Source: Phycisphaerales bacterium (GTDB lineage: Bacteria > Planctomycetota > Phycisphaerae > UBA1845 > UTPLA1). From it: DNA of 64,000 nt. The position numbers were made by a program, and so were the translations under genes. Under the pieces are notes generated by a model. The model was given only the letters and a program-made list of their open reading frames with translations. It was not told the origin of the DNA and made no database searches. Shown piece after piece: positions 9,035 to 17,347 of the stretch. Each line of letters opens with the position of its first letter. The stretch's first letter is position 1. The DNA is taken from contig JACKHI010000001.1 in the NCBI GenBank assembly GCA_020639075.1, forward strand, positions 5,394,001 to 5,458,000, written 5' to 3'.

Positions 9035-9775
9035 ATGATTCGCGCAGCCGCCACAACCGAACCGGCAGAAGCCGATGTTGTCTCGTTGCCGTCATCGGTC
9101 CGGGACTCGACGTTCGTCGTCGTGCCGGCCTTCAATGAAGGACCGGCCCTGGGGGCGGTGATTCGCGAAATTCGAACCATCATTCCCAATGTCGTCGTCG
9201 TAAATGACGGTTCGCGCGACGACACGGGTTCAATCGCTCGCCGATGCGCGACCTACACGCTGACGCATCTGATCAATCGGGGCCAGGGCGCGGCGATTCA
9301 GACGGGAATCGACTTCGCGCTATTGAAGGGCGCGGCCTACATCATCACGTTCGACGCCGACGGGCAGCATTGCGTCGAGGACATTCCGAGGCTGTTGCGT
9401 CCGATTCTCGATGGGGAATGCGACATCGCCATCGGTTCGCGCTTCCTCGGCGAGGCGACGAATCTCCCGCGAACGCGTCGGCTCGTGCTTCAGGCCGCAG
9501 TCCTGTTCACACGGGTCGTCAACGGCGTTCGGCTTACTGACGCACACAATGGGCTGCGCGCGTTCTCTCGACGGGCGGCCGAGAAGATCCACATTCGCCA
9601 GGATCGTATGGCGCATGCGAGCGAGATCATCGATCGAATCAAGGAGACGGGCCTGGCGTTCAAGGAGGTGCCGGTGCGGATTCGCTACACGGACTATTCC
9701 ATGGCCAAGGGGCAGTCATCCCGCGGCGCGTTCCGCATCGTGTTTCATTATCTCGTGGGGAAAATGGTGGATTGA
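9035..9775 (+). CDS. DPM1-like family 2 glycosyltransferase (polyprenyl-phosphate sugar synthase)
   Basis: 246 residues. Core motifs are FVVVPAFNEG (about 27-36), VVVNDGSRDDT (53-63), INRGQGAAIQTG (79-90), ITFDADGQH (108-116, the DxD site) and IAIGSRFLG (137-145). This combination is typical of dolichol-phosphate-mannose-synthase-like bacterial enzymes, which move a hexose from a nucleotide sugar to a polyprenyl phosphate. There are no C-terminal transmembrane helices. The next gene, three bases downstream, encodes a small DUF2304 membrane protein, a frequent genomic partner of this GT2 subtype that probably supplies the membrane anchor. It may feed the GT-C enzyme encoded divergently upstream (inference). 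Confidence 0.9.
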   Translation: MIRAAATTEPAEADVVSLPSSVRDSTFVVVPAFNEGPALGAVIREIRTIIPNVVVVNDGSRDDTGSIARRCATYTLTHLINRGQGAAIQTGIDFALLKGAAYIITFDADGQHCVEDIPRLLRPILDGECDIAIGSRFLGEATNLPRTRRLVLQAAVLFTRVVNGVRLTDAHNGLRAFSRRAAEKIHIRQDRMAHASEIIDRIKETGLAFKEVPVRIRYTDYSMAKGQSSRGAFRIVFHYLVGKMVD

Positions 9776-9778
9776 TCC

Positions 9779-10168
9779 ATGGGAACGCTGACCTTATTTC
9801 AGATTATCGTCGTGGGCGTTCTCGGTATGCTGTTTATCGGCGTCGTCGTGGCGGGCATTCGCGGATGGTCGACGCGTCGCGAGGCTTTTCTGTGGGGCAC
9901 TCTCTGTTTCGTGGCGGCCGTCGCGACGTTGCGACCGAATCTGACGACGGATCTCGCCAAGATGCTCAGCATCAATCGCGGCGCGGATCTCATTACCTAC
10001 GTCGCGATCATCATGATGATGATCGGTTTCTGGACGACCTATATGCGTCTGCGGCACCTGCGCCGGGAGTTGACGTCGCTGGTTCGTCATATCGCCATTC
10101 TTGAGGCGCATGATGCGTCCTCAAGCGATGCGACAGCCGATCATGCAATGAGCGAAGAACGTGCTTGA
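9779..10168 (+). CDS. DUF2304 small membrane protein
   Basis: 129 residues with three hydrophobic segments (about 6-26, 35-52, 67-86) followed by a charged helical tail (RLRHLRRELTSLVRHI) that could form a short coiled coil. The RREAFLWG and RPNLTT segments between the helices match DUF2304. The family has no known enzyme activity and usually follows a DPM1-like GT2 gene, exactly as here with a three-base gap, so the pair is surely one operon. A scaffold or membrane-anchor role for the transferase is the usual proposal and remains an inference. Confidence 0.85.
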   Translation: MGTLTLFQIIVVGVLGMLFIGVVVAGIRGWSTRREAFLWGTLCFVAAVATLRPNLTTDLAKMLSINRGADLITYVAIIMMMIGFWTTYMRLRHLRRELTSLVRHIAILEAHDASSSDATADHAMSEERA

Positions 10169-10263
10169 GCAAGAACCTCTTGCCGAATCGGACCGCCAGA
10201 GGCCCCAGCGTCCTGCGACGGCCAAGAGAGAATCTGGCAATCTTTCAGTCCGCGCGGCGCTGA

Positions 10264-10698
10264 TCAATCGTCGATCACGAAATCTTCAGTAAGATCCGTC
10301 GCCTCCATCGCCGCTTCGACGGCCGCCTGGAGCGCATCCTTCTTAAAGTTGATGAATATCGAACCCTGGCCGACCATTGCGGCCGGCGGCGTGTTCAGGT
10401 CGTGCAGCATGATGCCGACGATGCCGTGGCGGTCCGGTTTCCCGACGTACGTTCGGATTTCCCAATCGACCCACGGATCCAGGAATGTGGTCTGGCCGAT
10501 CACGCAGACGAGTACGTCCGATGCGCGGATCTGCGAGGCGATCGCATTGCGGATCGAGGACGACGCCGCGGCATCCGGCGGAAGGGCGATTCTGCCGTCG
10601 TAGGCGTCCAGATCGGCCTGCCCGAGCGGGTAGTCGTCGATTCGGTCCGCAATCATGCGGAAGTCGGGCTCGTAGGATAAGAAGAGGGTTCGTGGCAT
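10264..10698 (-). CDS. TIR-like (ThsB/DUF1863) domain protein, stand-alone
   Basis: 144 residues forming a single domain. It opens with beta strand TLFLSYE (4-10), followed by SSSIRNAIASQIRASDVLVCVIG (47-69) and PWVDWEIRTYVGK (75-87), then IVGIMLHD (93-100). This order (first strand LFLSY/LFISH, an I-x-x-I-x-x-S-D-V helix-strand, then W-x-x-W-E-I) is that of the MTH538/DUF1863 TIR-like family, which includes ThsB of Thoeris anti-phage defence. The glutamate at residue 80 is in the position of the TIR NADase catalytic Glu. No ThsA-like effector or other defence gene adjoins it; neighbours are a DUF2304 gene (convergent) and a PDZ gene (divergent). A signalling, NAD-processing or toxin role is therefore inferred from the fold only. 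Confidence 0.75.
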   Translation of the reverse strand: MPRTLFLSYEPDFRMIADRIDDYPLGQADLDAYDGRIALPPDAAASSSIRNAIASQIRASDVLVCVIGQTTFLDPWVDWEIRTYVGKPDRHGIVGIMLHDLNTPPAAMVGQGSIFINFKKDALQAAVEAAMEATDLTEDFVIDD

Positions 10699-10845
10699 GG
10701 TCTTCGTTCGAAGGACGTCCTTCGTTGGGTTCGGGGCGGAGCCGGCGGCAGGCCAAAAACGGCGCAGGCACTCATGGACTGCCGATCATACAATGAAGTG
10801 GAACGAATGTCCGAGTATTCGAAAGCCATCTTTGGGGGATCTCGA

Positions 10846-11913
10846 ATGACCCGAACGGCGCCCGTCATTCTCAGTCTGGTCTTCTGTTTCATGCCGCATG
10901 CGTTGATTGCGGACGATGACAGCGACGGTGCAAAGCGTCTGCCTGACGATATCGCCGCCCTCGTGGATCGTCTGGATGCGGCCGATTGGCGAACGCGCAA
11001 CGACGCGATGCTGGCGCTCATGGAAGTCGCCCCCGACTGGCTCGAAGCGCTGCGAATCAAGTCGCAGTCCGGTATCTCGATCGAGGCGGGCCTTCGTCTT
11101 CGCCGTGCTGCCGAGGAACTATATTTGTCGAGGCAGATCGGCCCCGCGCCGGCGTGTCTGGGGATTCAGCACACGCAGAGCGTCGAGGCCCGATATGACT
11201 CGCGTGTCGCGCCGGGGCTGTTCGCATTAAGAGTCGATATCGTATTCCCCAATACGGCGGCGGCCCGAGCCGGATTGCGTCCGGGGGATCTGATCATCGG
11301 GATGAACGGCCGAATCGCGTCGTCCAATGAAGAGTGCAACAGCTTCACCTCCTGGATCTTCAATCAGAAGCCGGGGACGCCGTGCGAGTTCACGGTCCTT
11401 CGCAATATCAAGGGACGATCGTTTCGCCCTGCATTCGAGCGAGGAATCGATCGTCGGGGGTTTCGACGTCTGGAAACACGCGTCGTGAGCGGATCTGAAG
11501 ACGGTCGCCTTGCCGACGCCGCCGTGGGGCTTCTCGTGACGATCAGTCCGTCGAACGACACGCGCCTGGATCTGCAGCCGGGAGATCTGATTGTGGGACT
11601 CGATGGGAAAAGACTGCCGGCCGAGAATCCGAAACAGGCGCTGGAGGATTGGACGAATGAAGGCGACGCCTTGAAGGACACGAGCATTCAGGTTCTTCGC
11701 GGCGGGCAGCGCGTCAGGCTCAAGGCGACTCTCGGACGTTGGCCGCTTTACCTGGCCGCCGGAAGAAACGGGATTCGCCGCGGGGCCGACCGGGACAGGA
11801 TCATCGAGCTTTCGTCCGAATTCGAGCAATGGTGGAGACTGCCCGCGTCGCCGGACACGTCCGATGCTCCGCCGCCGCGCGATCCGTCCTTCTTCTGGCA
11901 AATGGAGCCATAG
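10846..11913 (+). CDS. Exported protein with two PDZ domains
   Basis: 355 residues from the ATG at 10846, which is preceded by a GGGGGA ribosome-binding site; earlier in-frame starts (10774, 10804) would bury the signal sequence TAPVILSLVFCFMPHALIA. After a ~85-residue helical region resembling a single HEAT-like unit come two PDZ cores: AAARAGLRPGDLIIGMNG (about residues 140-157) and LDLQPGDLIVGLDG (about 243-256). There is no protease domain, so unlike DegP this is a PDZ-only periplasmic protein, perhaps an adaptor that binds C-terminal tails of other exported proteins. It is monocistronic: the next 950 bp carry no gene. Confidence 0.75.
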   Translation: MTRTAPVILSLVFCFMPHALIADDDSDGAKRLPDDIAALVDRLDAADWRTRNDAMLALMEVAPDWLEALRIKSQSGISIEAGLRLRRAAEELYLSRQIGPAPACLGIQHTQSVEARYDSRVAPGLFALRVDIVFPNTAAARAGLRPGDLIIGMNGRIASSNEECNSFTSWIFNQKPGTPCEFTVLRNIKGRSFRPAFERGIDRRGFRRLETRVVSGSEDGRLADAAVGLLVTISPSNDTRLDLQPGDLIVGLDGKRLPAENPKQALEDWTNEGDALKDTSIQVLRGGQRVRLKATLGRWPLYLAAGRNGIRRGADRDRIIELSSEFEQWWRLPASPDTSDAPPPRDPSFFWQMEP

Positions 11914-12867
11914 GTCCGATCCACGCCTTCCGTTTCGTCGACGGATCCCGTCCGTTCGGAATTATCACAACACAGTTTCCGACGCCCGGCGTTCGACTCT
12001 GTCGAATGATCCAGTTTGGATTCGGCGCAGTGCCGGGCAGTGCCGCGAATCTGTCATCGTCGCCTCTGCGCTTGGTCAGCTATCGGAATCCCGCAGACAT
12101 TGCGCGTGCACATCATGCGCGCTATCGCGCAGCAGTTGCGCGAATCCTGACCGGCGGTTGTCCGGAAAATCCAATTCAGTTGGAGCAAGCGTCCAATAAA
12201 GACGGTTGCAGTGCCGCTGAAGTCGGGGCCGGGAATAGTGATGAAGAAATGCTTCAGGGAAGGGGTCGCGACGACTCAAGAGCCGAGGTCTTGCGCGCAG
12301 ACGCATGCCGATATGGATTATCAGTACTGGTATTCATGATTTCGGACACTTGTCGTGATTTCTGCAACGATTCTGGAAAAACCCTTGCACGTTCGTTTGC
12401 CCGGTCATCGGGGGAATCTTATGTTTTGCCTGACGCTCGACGATTTCAGTATTGGGAATGAGGCGAGCGTGAGTCGAGTCTGGTGCGGCGGTCGAAAGAC
12501 GCAGCCGCGCAAAAGATGCGGCTCGAGGCGGGAGACGCCGGCGTCCGGATGGAAGCAGGCGAAACCCGACACCCTCCGGTGTCTCGGAACATCGGAATCG
12601 GCGTCGCCCCTGGAGAGTTGCGACGGCCGCGAACCTCGTTCAACAGACTATGGCGAGTTTGCCAGAGACTGGCCCGGAGCGGCCGAGCTCAAACGAACTC
12701 TGATTAGGGACTCGGCGGAAGGGATACCGTCGAGAGTGGTGTCTCCGCGTCACGTCGGCGTGGAGCAAGGGTAAATGTGCCTCGGATCGATCGCATGATG
12801 CGGACGAACGCCGGGGCGGAGCAAAGTTGGCCGGTGGGGACTGGCCAGCGGGATAAGGAGCAGAGTT
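11914..12867 (+). other. Long gene-free region upstream of the pilin gene
   Basis: About 950 bp with no frame that resembles a protein. The open frames crossing it have arginine/serine-rich translations typical of off-frame GC-rich DNA. Several small hairpins cluster at 12503-12565: AGCCGC/GCGGCT, GGCG/CGCC and GACACC-CTCC-GGTGTC. They lie about 300 bp upstream of flp and could be part of a structured leader or a regulatory region for the pilus operon. No known riboswitch consensus was recognised. Confidence 0.35.
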
Positions 12868-13044
12868 ATGAAGAGTGTCACGAATCTCGTTAAGTCGTTC
12901 ATTCGGGATGAAGAGGGTGCGACGGCGACGGAATACGCGGTCATGCTCGCGTTGATTATCGTCATTTCGCTGGCTGCGATCAGCGCTCTCGGCACCAAGG
13001 TTTCGGACATCTTCGTCGATGTCGAAGCCGCCATGCCCGACTAA
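12868..13044 (+). CDS. flp: Flp/Fap pilin
   Basis: A 58-residue pilin. The leader KSFIRDEEG is followed by ATATEYAVMLALIIVISLAA, giving the class IVb cleavage pattern G|ATATEY with glutamate at +5 and tyrosine at +6, then a ~20-residue hydrophobic helix for assembly. The ATG has an AAGGAG ribosome-binding site eight bases upstream. It is the first gene of a tad/cpa locus, and the prepilin peptidase that should process it begins 174 bp downstream. Flp pilins are the major subunit of thin adhesive pili. The short C-terminus (DIFVDVEAAMPD) is usual for the family. Confidence 0.93.
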   Translation: MKSVTNLVKSFIRDEEGATATEYAVMLALIIVISLAAISALGTKVSDIFVDVEAAMPD

Positions 13045-13218
13045 TACGTGAATCTTCGCCGCGCAAGGACTCGCGCGGCTGCCTGAGGCCACGGCTGGCC
13101 GTCTTCTTAAGACGTTTCTTGTGTCGGGCAGGTGGGGCGTTGCCCCACCTGCCCGGTCTTCGGATCGAACCCAATGCGCTTCGCAGCGGGGAAACCGAAC
13201 AGGACGGCTGACTGACTG

Positions 13219-13779
13219 ATGGCGGTTGGAATTGAACATCTAGCGCTTCCGATCCTGGTGCCGGCGATGGCGTATGCCTGCTGGCGGGATTTCCGGGAGC
13301 ATCGAATTCCGAATCCGCTCTGCGGTCTGATCGTCGTGTCCGGTTTCATCGTTCATGGCGTCCTGCAAGGATGGGCGGGGCTCGAACACAGTTTGTCCGG
13401 CGCCGCATGCGGCTTCGGGCTGCTGATCGTGCTCTGGCTGATCCGCGCGATGGGGGCGGGCGACGTCAAGTACATGGCGGGCGTCGGCGCCTGGCTGGGA
13501 CCGGAGCTGATCTTCTATGGGATCATCGCCGGCATTCTCGTCGGGGGGCTGATTTCCGTCGGAATGATCTTCTATCAACGTACCTGGAGTCGGTTCGCGA
13601 CGAACATGGGCCTGATGCTCGTCAAGATGAGTTCCGCCAGGACAGCATTTGGTGAGTTTGCGTCGGCAAATCAGTTCAGCGGCGAAGGCAAGGCATCCGT
13701 GCCCTATGCCATCCCGTTGACGCTTGGTGTGTGGGGCGTACTTCTCTTTTCTCAGATCGGATGGTGGAAAGTATGGTGA
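13219..13779 (+). CDS. cpaA: Prepilin peptidase CpaA/TadV (A24 family)
   Basis: 186 residues, almost entirely membrane-embedded. The two catalytic aspartates of the A24 aspartyl peptidases are visible: D24 in CWRDFREHRIPN and D82 in GAGDVK. The N-terminal methylase domain of PilD is absent, as in CpaA/TadV. It should cleave the leader of the Flp pilin encoded just upstream and of the TadE-like pseudopilin whose gene overlaps its end. The downstream tadE start at 13773 lies inside its last codons, so the two are translationally coupled. Confidence 0.92.
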   Translation: MAVGIEHLALPILVPAMAYACWRDFREHRIPNPLCGLIVVSGFIVHGVLQGWAGLEHSLSGAACGFGLLIVLWLIRAMGAGDVKYMAGVGAWLGPELIFYGIIAGILVGGLISVGMIFYQRTWSRFATNMGLMLVKMSSARTAFGEFASANQFSGEGKASVPYAIPLTLGVWGVLLFSQIGWWKVW

Positions 13780-14216
13780 ACTGCATCAGACGACATCGTC
13801 ACTTGCGTCGAGGCGCCGCAGTCGTTGAAACGGCCGTGGTTGCCCCGCTTCTGATTCTCGGCATGCTCGGCATGATGGAAGTCGGCTGGGCCTTCATGCT
13901 TCGACAGACTGTCACGCTGGCGGCTCGAGAGGGCGCCCGCGCCGGTTCGCTGCCGGGGGCGACGCTCGCGGATGTTACCAGCGCCGTCGACGCGTCGATG
14001 GGCGCGGCGAACCTCGAGGGTTACACGATCGACACGAACATCGCCAACCTCGGCCCCGCGGATCTGGACGTGACTGTCACGGTCAGCATACCGCTGGATC
14101 GCGCGACGTTTACAGGAAGCATGATCGGCGGCGGATCGTTCACGATCGGATCAACGACAACGATGCGACGCGAAGGCATCGATGCGGGTCAGGGCGTCGG
14201 CGGCGTCGACCCGTAA
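13773..14216 (+). CDS. tadE: TadE-like pseudopilin
   Basis: 147 residues. The N-terminal segment RRGAAVVETAVVAPLLILGMLGMMEVGW has the TadE hallmark: a short basic lead, a Gly, a Glu five residues on (GAAVVE) and a hydrophobic helix, followed by TLAAREGARAG. TadE-type pseudopilins are processed by the prepilin peptidase and help assemble the pilus. The ATG at 13773 overlaps the end of cpaA by seven bases and has GGTGGAA in front; longer in-frame starts (13731, 13761) overlap cpaA further. The C-terminal part is beta-rich and contains no known motif. Confidence 0.88.
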   Translation: MVNCIRRHRHLRRGAAVVETAVVAPLLILGMLGMMEVGWAFMLRQTVTLAAREGARAGSLPGATLADVTSAVDASMGAANLEGYTIDTNIANLGPADLDVTVTVSIPLDRATFTGSMIGGGSFTIGSTTTMRREGIDAGQGVGGVDP

Positions 14217-14382
14217 TTCAGCGAATCGCCGGCGGCGTTGCCGGACTGATTGCGGCGGTATCCGCAAGGTCCGGCATCGTGTGCGATTCGAAACTTTGGC
14301 CACGTAAGGCGTCATCGCTTGCCCATTGGGGGCAACGGGATTCTGCGAGAGCCGGATCCCGGGCAATCGAAAGGACGAATAG

Positions 14383-15348
14383 ATGAAACCGAAAACACTG
14401 ATTCCACTGGTCGTCGGCCTCGGCGTCGGCTTCTTCGCCATCAAGATGGGCATCGACATGGTCAAGAAGGCCAAGGGTTCCCAGGAGGAGACGTTCAAAG
14501 TCGTCGTCAGCGCGAAGTCGATCGAAGCAGCGCAGCGCATCACTGAGGTGATGCTGACGACGCGTGAATCGTCGAAGAGCCTGATGCCGCGCGACGGCTT
14601 CATGGATGTGAGCTCGCTCGTCGGTCGCGTGACGAAGATGCCTGTGGCGCCCGGCGTTCCGATCACAAAGGCGATGCTTGCGCCGCCGGGGTCCGAACCC
14701 GGACTCGCCGCGACAATCCCTGCCGGATATCGCGCGGCCAGCGTAAAGGTCACGGAAGAGTCGGCCGTGGCCGGCTTCATCATGCCCAGCAGCCGCGTCG
14801 ACGTGTACTCGGCCGAGCGCGACCAGGACGGCAAATGCCGGCTGATTCTCTCGGATGTCGAAGTCGGCGCCGTGGGACAGTCCATGTCGCAGATGGGCCC
14901 CGACGGCAAGACTGCGAAAGTCTCCAAGTCCGTCACGCTCTTCCTCTTGCCGGAACAGGTTCAGACGCTGAATGCCGCGATGGCGCAGAGCCGCGGGAAC
15001 ATCCGCCTCGCCATGCGCGGTCACGAAGACGATCCGGGCGAATCCAAGCTCGCCGGACTGTTCAAGAAATTAATGTCGGCGCCGACGGTCTCTGATGAGC
15101 CGACGCCGGCCCCCACGGTCGCACCGGTCCAAGTGGCTCGCGCTGCGCCCAAACAGACGTATCACGTAGTGGATGTCAGACGCGGCGATGAGCACCAGAA
15201 GCTCGTCTTCGAGGAAAACGGAACTGTTCGTACGTTCGACGGCGACAAGCCCCTGCCTCCTCAGTTCGGTGGTCCGGCGTGGACACCGACACAGGGCGGT
15301 CCCGAACCGACCGTTAACGAACCTGAATTGGAGTTGCCAGAAGAATGA
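14383..15348 (+). CDS. cpaB: Flp pilus assembly protein CpaB (RcpC)
   Basis: 321 residues. One N-terminal membrane helix (about 5-22) is followed by an SAF domain (about 40-105, including KVVVSAKSIEAAQRIT and PVAPGVPITKAML) and the CpaB/RcpC core (VDVYSAERD, VTLFLLPEQVQTLNAAM). CpaB is periplasmic and is thought to link the secretin to peptidoglycan and the inner-membrane complex. The C-terminal ~90 residues are proline-rich and then carry YHVVDVRRGDEHQKLVFEE, not part of the usual family, perhaps a contact with the secretin. Its stop overlaps the start of the secretin gene (ATGA), so both are made together. Confidence 0.9.
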   Translation: MKPKTLIPLVVGLGVGFFAIKMGIDMVKKAKGSQEETFKVVVSAKSIEAAQRITEVMLTTRESSKSLMPRDGFMDVSSLVGRVTKMPVAPGVPITKAMLAPPGSEPGLAATIPAGYRAASVKVTEESAVAGFIMPSSRVDVYSAERDQDGKCRLILSDVEVGAVGQSMSQMGPDGKTAKVSKSVTLFLLPEQVQTLNAAMAQSRGNIRLAMRGHEDDPGESKLAGLFKKLMSAPTVSDEPTPAPTVAPVQVARAAPKQTYHVVDVRRGDEHQKLVFEENGTVRTFDGDKPLPPQFGGPAWTPTQGGPEPTVNEPELELPEE

Positions 15349-17180
15349 TCCAGAGCGTGGAAGGTCGTGAAACATCAGGGGGCGCGCGACGGCACACCCG
15401 TCGGGCGCTCCGCCCATGTCAGGACATGCGTCGAATGCTGAGTGCCGTGGCGGCGGGACTCGCGATGCTCTCGACGATGTCAACACAAACTGCCCGGGCA
15501 CAACAGCAAGCCTCTGTCTCAACACCGAATCGAATGCCCGTCGTTTCGAATGCCCCCAGGGGGCTGCCGCCCGCGGGATCGACCGGTCAGAACCGGCTCG
15601 TCGCCCTCGGACCCGAGGCGACGCCGCTCGGCGGGCAACTGATCATGCCCGCCGCAATGGGGCAGCCGCAGATGCAGCCCGTCGGCTCGCCGACGTCGCC
15701 GCAACCCGCGGCGACAATCGCGCCTGCATCGGGCGGGGCGCCGCTGATCCAGTCGATCTCCGTCGAGAACGAATCGGCGCAGCGCGTCAGGGTCAATCGA
15801 AATTCGACGGCAGTCATCAGGCTGAGTCGAAGCGTCGATCGCGTCGACGTCGCCGACCCGACGATCGCGGACGTCATGCTTCTGTCGCCGACGCAGATTC
15901 TCGTCGCGGGAAAGGCGTTCGGTACGACCCAACTGCTCCTGCAGGAAGGCGACGAACAACGATCGCTGGCGATCGACGTCGAATTGGATCTGACGCTGCT
16001 CAAGGCGTTCATCCATCAAACGGCGCCGACGTCCAACGTCGAGATTCGCAGTGTCAACGGCACGCTGTTCATGAACGGCACGGTTCCCGATGCCGCCGTT
16101 GCTAAGCAGATCACGGAAGTCGCGTCGCTCGTGCAGGGCGGTGAAGTCCGCACGAATCTGACGATCGCCGGCGTTCAGCAGGCGATGCTTCGCGTCGTCG
16201 TGGCGGAAGTGAACAAGAACGCGATTCGACGACTCGGCGTCAACTGGGCCGTCGGCGGAAACGACTTTTCGCGTGACTTCTTCTTCGCGAACAATCTCGG
16301 GCAGATGAATCCGACGACGTTCGGAACGAGCGGCCTGGCCGACGTGCGAATGGGGCAGAATACGACGTTCGTGTTGCCCAATCAGAACGGCGCCGGCACC
16401 AACATCACGTTCGGTTTTCCGCAGGCGGAATTCCAGATGTTCGTCAACGCGCTGCGTGAAAACAATCTCGCCCGCCTGCTCGCGGAACCGAATCTCGTCG
16501 CCATCAGCGGTCAGACCGCGACGTTCCTGGCCGGCGGCGAAGTGCCGATTCCTGTTGCGCAGGGCGGTTCGACGACCGGCGCCGTAACGATCGAGTATCG
16601 CGAATTCGGCGTGCGACTCGCATTCACGCCGACGGTTCTCGGCGGTCAGCTCATGCGGCTGCACGTCATGACGGAAGTGAGCGACGCCGTGCCGACCGGC
16701 GGCGTTGCCGGCGGATTCCCGCTGTTCACGTTCAATACGCGACGCGTGGAATCGACGATCGAATGCGGAAACGGCCAGACGTTCGCGATTGCAGGGCTCT
16801 TGAACGATCAGGTGCGCGGCCTGGCGTCAAAGATTCCCGGCCTCGGCGATTTGCCTGTGCTCGGCACATTGTTCAGCTCGACGGACTATGAGCGGGAATT
16901 GACGGAACTCGTCGTGCTCGTCACGCCGCAGTTGGTCGAGCCGCTCGATCCGCATCAGGTTCCGCCGCCGCCGGGCAGTCTGATCACAGAGCCGACGGAT
17001 GCGCAATTGTTCTTCGAACAGAAGCTCGAAGGGACGCCGAAGGAGCGTCCCGATCATCGTGGCGGCGTGCCGCGCGAGACATTCCCTGCGAAGACCCGTC
17101 CCGGAACATCGGGCGAGTGGGCGGCGAACGATCTGGCGATTCGCGGTCCCTGGGGAATGGCTGAATTCGGCGAAAAGTGA
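15345..17180 (+). CDS. cpaC: Pilus secretin CpaC/RcpA
   Basis: 611 residues. A signal sequence (MLSAVAAGLAMLSTMSTQTARA) ends near residue 52; ATG 15426 would give a more compact one, but ATG 15345 is coupled to cpaB. Residues about 143-210 form the pilus-formation N-terminal domain (RVRVNRNSTAVIRL, VDVADPTIADVMLL). A BON-like segment follows (about 220-280), then the secretin domain with LLAEPNLVAISGQTATFLAGGEVP and the terminal GLLNDQVRG ... IPGLGDLPVLGTLF ... ELVVLVTPQLVEPL hallmark. It should form the outer-membrane channel for the Flp pilus. An outer-membrane secretin supports the diderm envelope expected of Planctomycetota. Confidence 0.93.
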   Translation: MIQSVEGRETSGGARRHTRRALRPCQDMRRMLSAVAAGLAMLSTMSTQTARAQQQASVSTPNRMPVVSNAPRGLPPAGSTGQNRLVALGPEATPLGGQLIMPAAMGQPQMQPVGSPTSPQPAATIAPASGGAPLIQSISVENESAQRVRVNRNSTAVIRLSRSVDRVDVADPTIADVMLLSPTQILVAGKAFGTTQLLLQEGDEQRSLAIDVELDLTLLKAFIHQTAPTSNVEIRSVNGTLFMNGTVPDAAVAKQITEVASLVQGGEVRTNLTIAGVQQAMLRVVVAEVNKNAIRRLGVNWAVGGNDFSRDFFFANNLGQMNPTTFGTSGLADVRMGQNTTFVLPNQNGAGTNITFGFPQAEFQMFVNALRENNLARLLAEPNLVAISGQTATFLAGGEVPIPVAQGGSTTGAVTIEYREFGVRLAFTPTVLGGQLMRLHVMTEVSDAVPTGGVAGGFPLFTFNTRRVESTIECGNGQTFAIAGLLNDQVRGLASKIPGLGDLPVLGTLFSSTDYERELTELVVLVTPQLVEPLDPHQVPPPPGSLITEPTDAQLFFEQKLEGTPKERPDHRGGVPRETFPAKTRPGTSGEWAANDLAIRGPWGMAEFGEK

Positions 17181-17347
17181 TCGTCGGCATTCAGCGGCGG
17201 TTCATGCTTCGAAGCTGTGGGGTGGCAGGCACATGTGTGCGTGGGCGCGGAACGTTTCGTCGCCCATAGACGTTCGCAAGTGACTCTTCGGCGCCGACTT
17301 ATCGGAAGACTTGGCGCACGAACGACAAAACAGTGGAGAGGTGAAAG

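Noticed and set aside
10264..10698. Complete Thoeris defence system
   Set aside because: Only the TIR-like gene is present. No ThsA or other effector adjoins it, so a system was not annotated.
11739..12461. Open frame overlapping the end of the PDZ gene and the following gap
   Set aside because: It starts within the PDZ coding sequence in another frame, has no ribosome-binding site and no recognisable domain.
12355..12774. 139-codon frame in the region upstream of flp
   Set aside because: Composition is Ser/Arg/Gly-rich without predicted structure and it runs through hairpins; no start signal.
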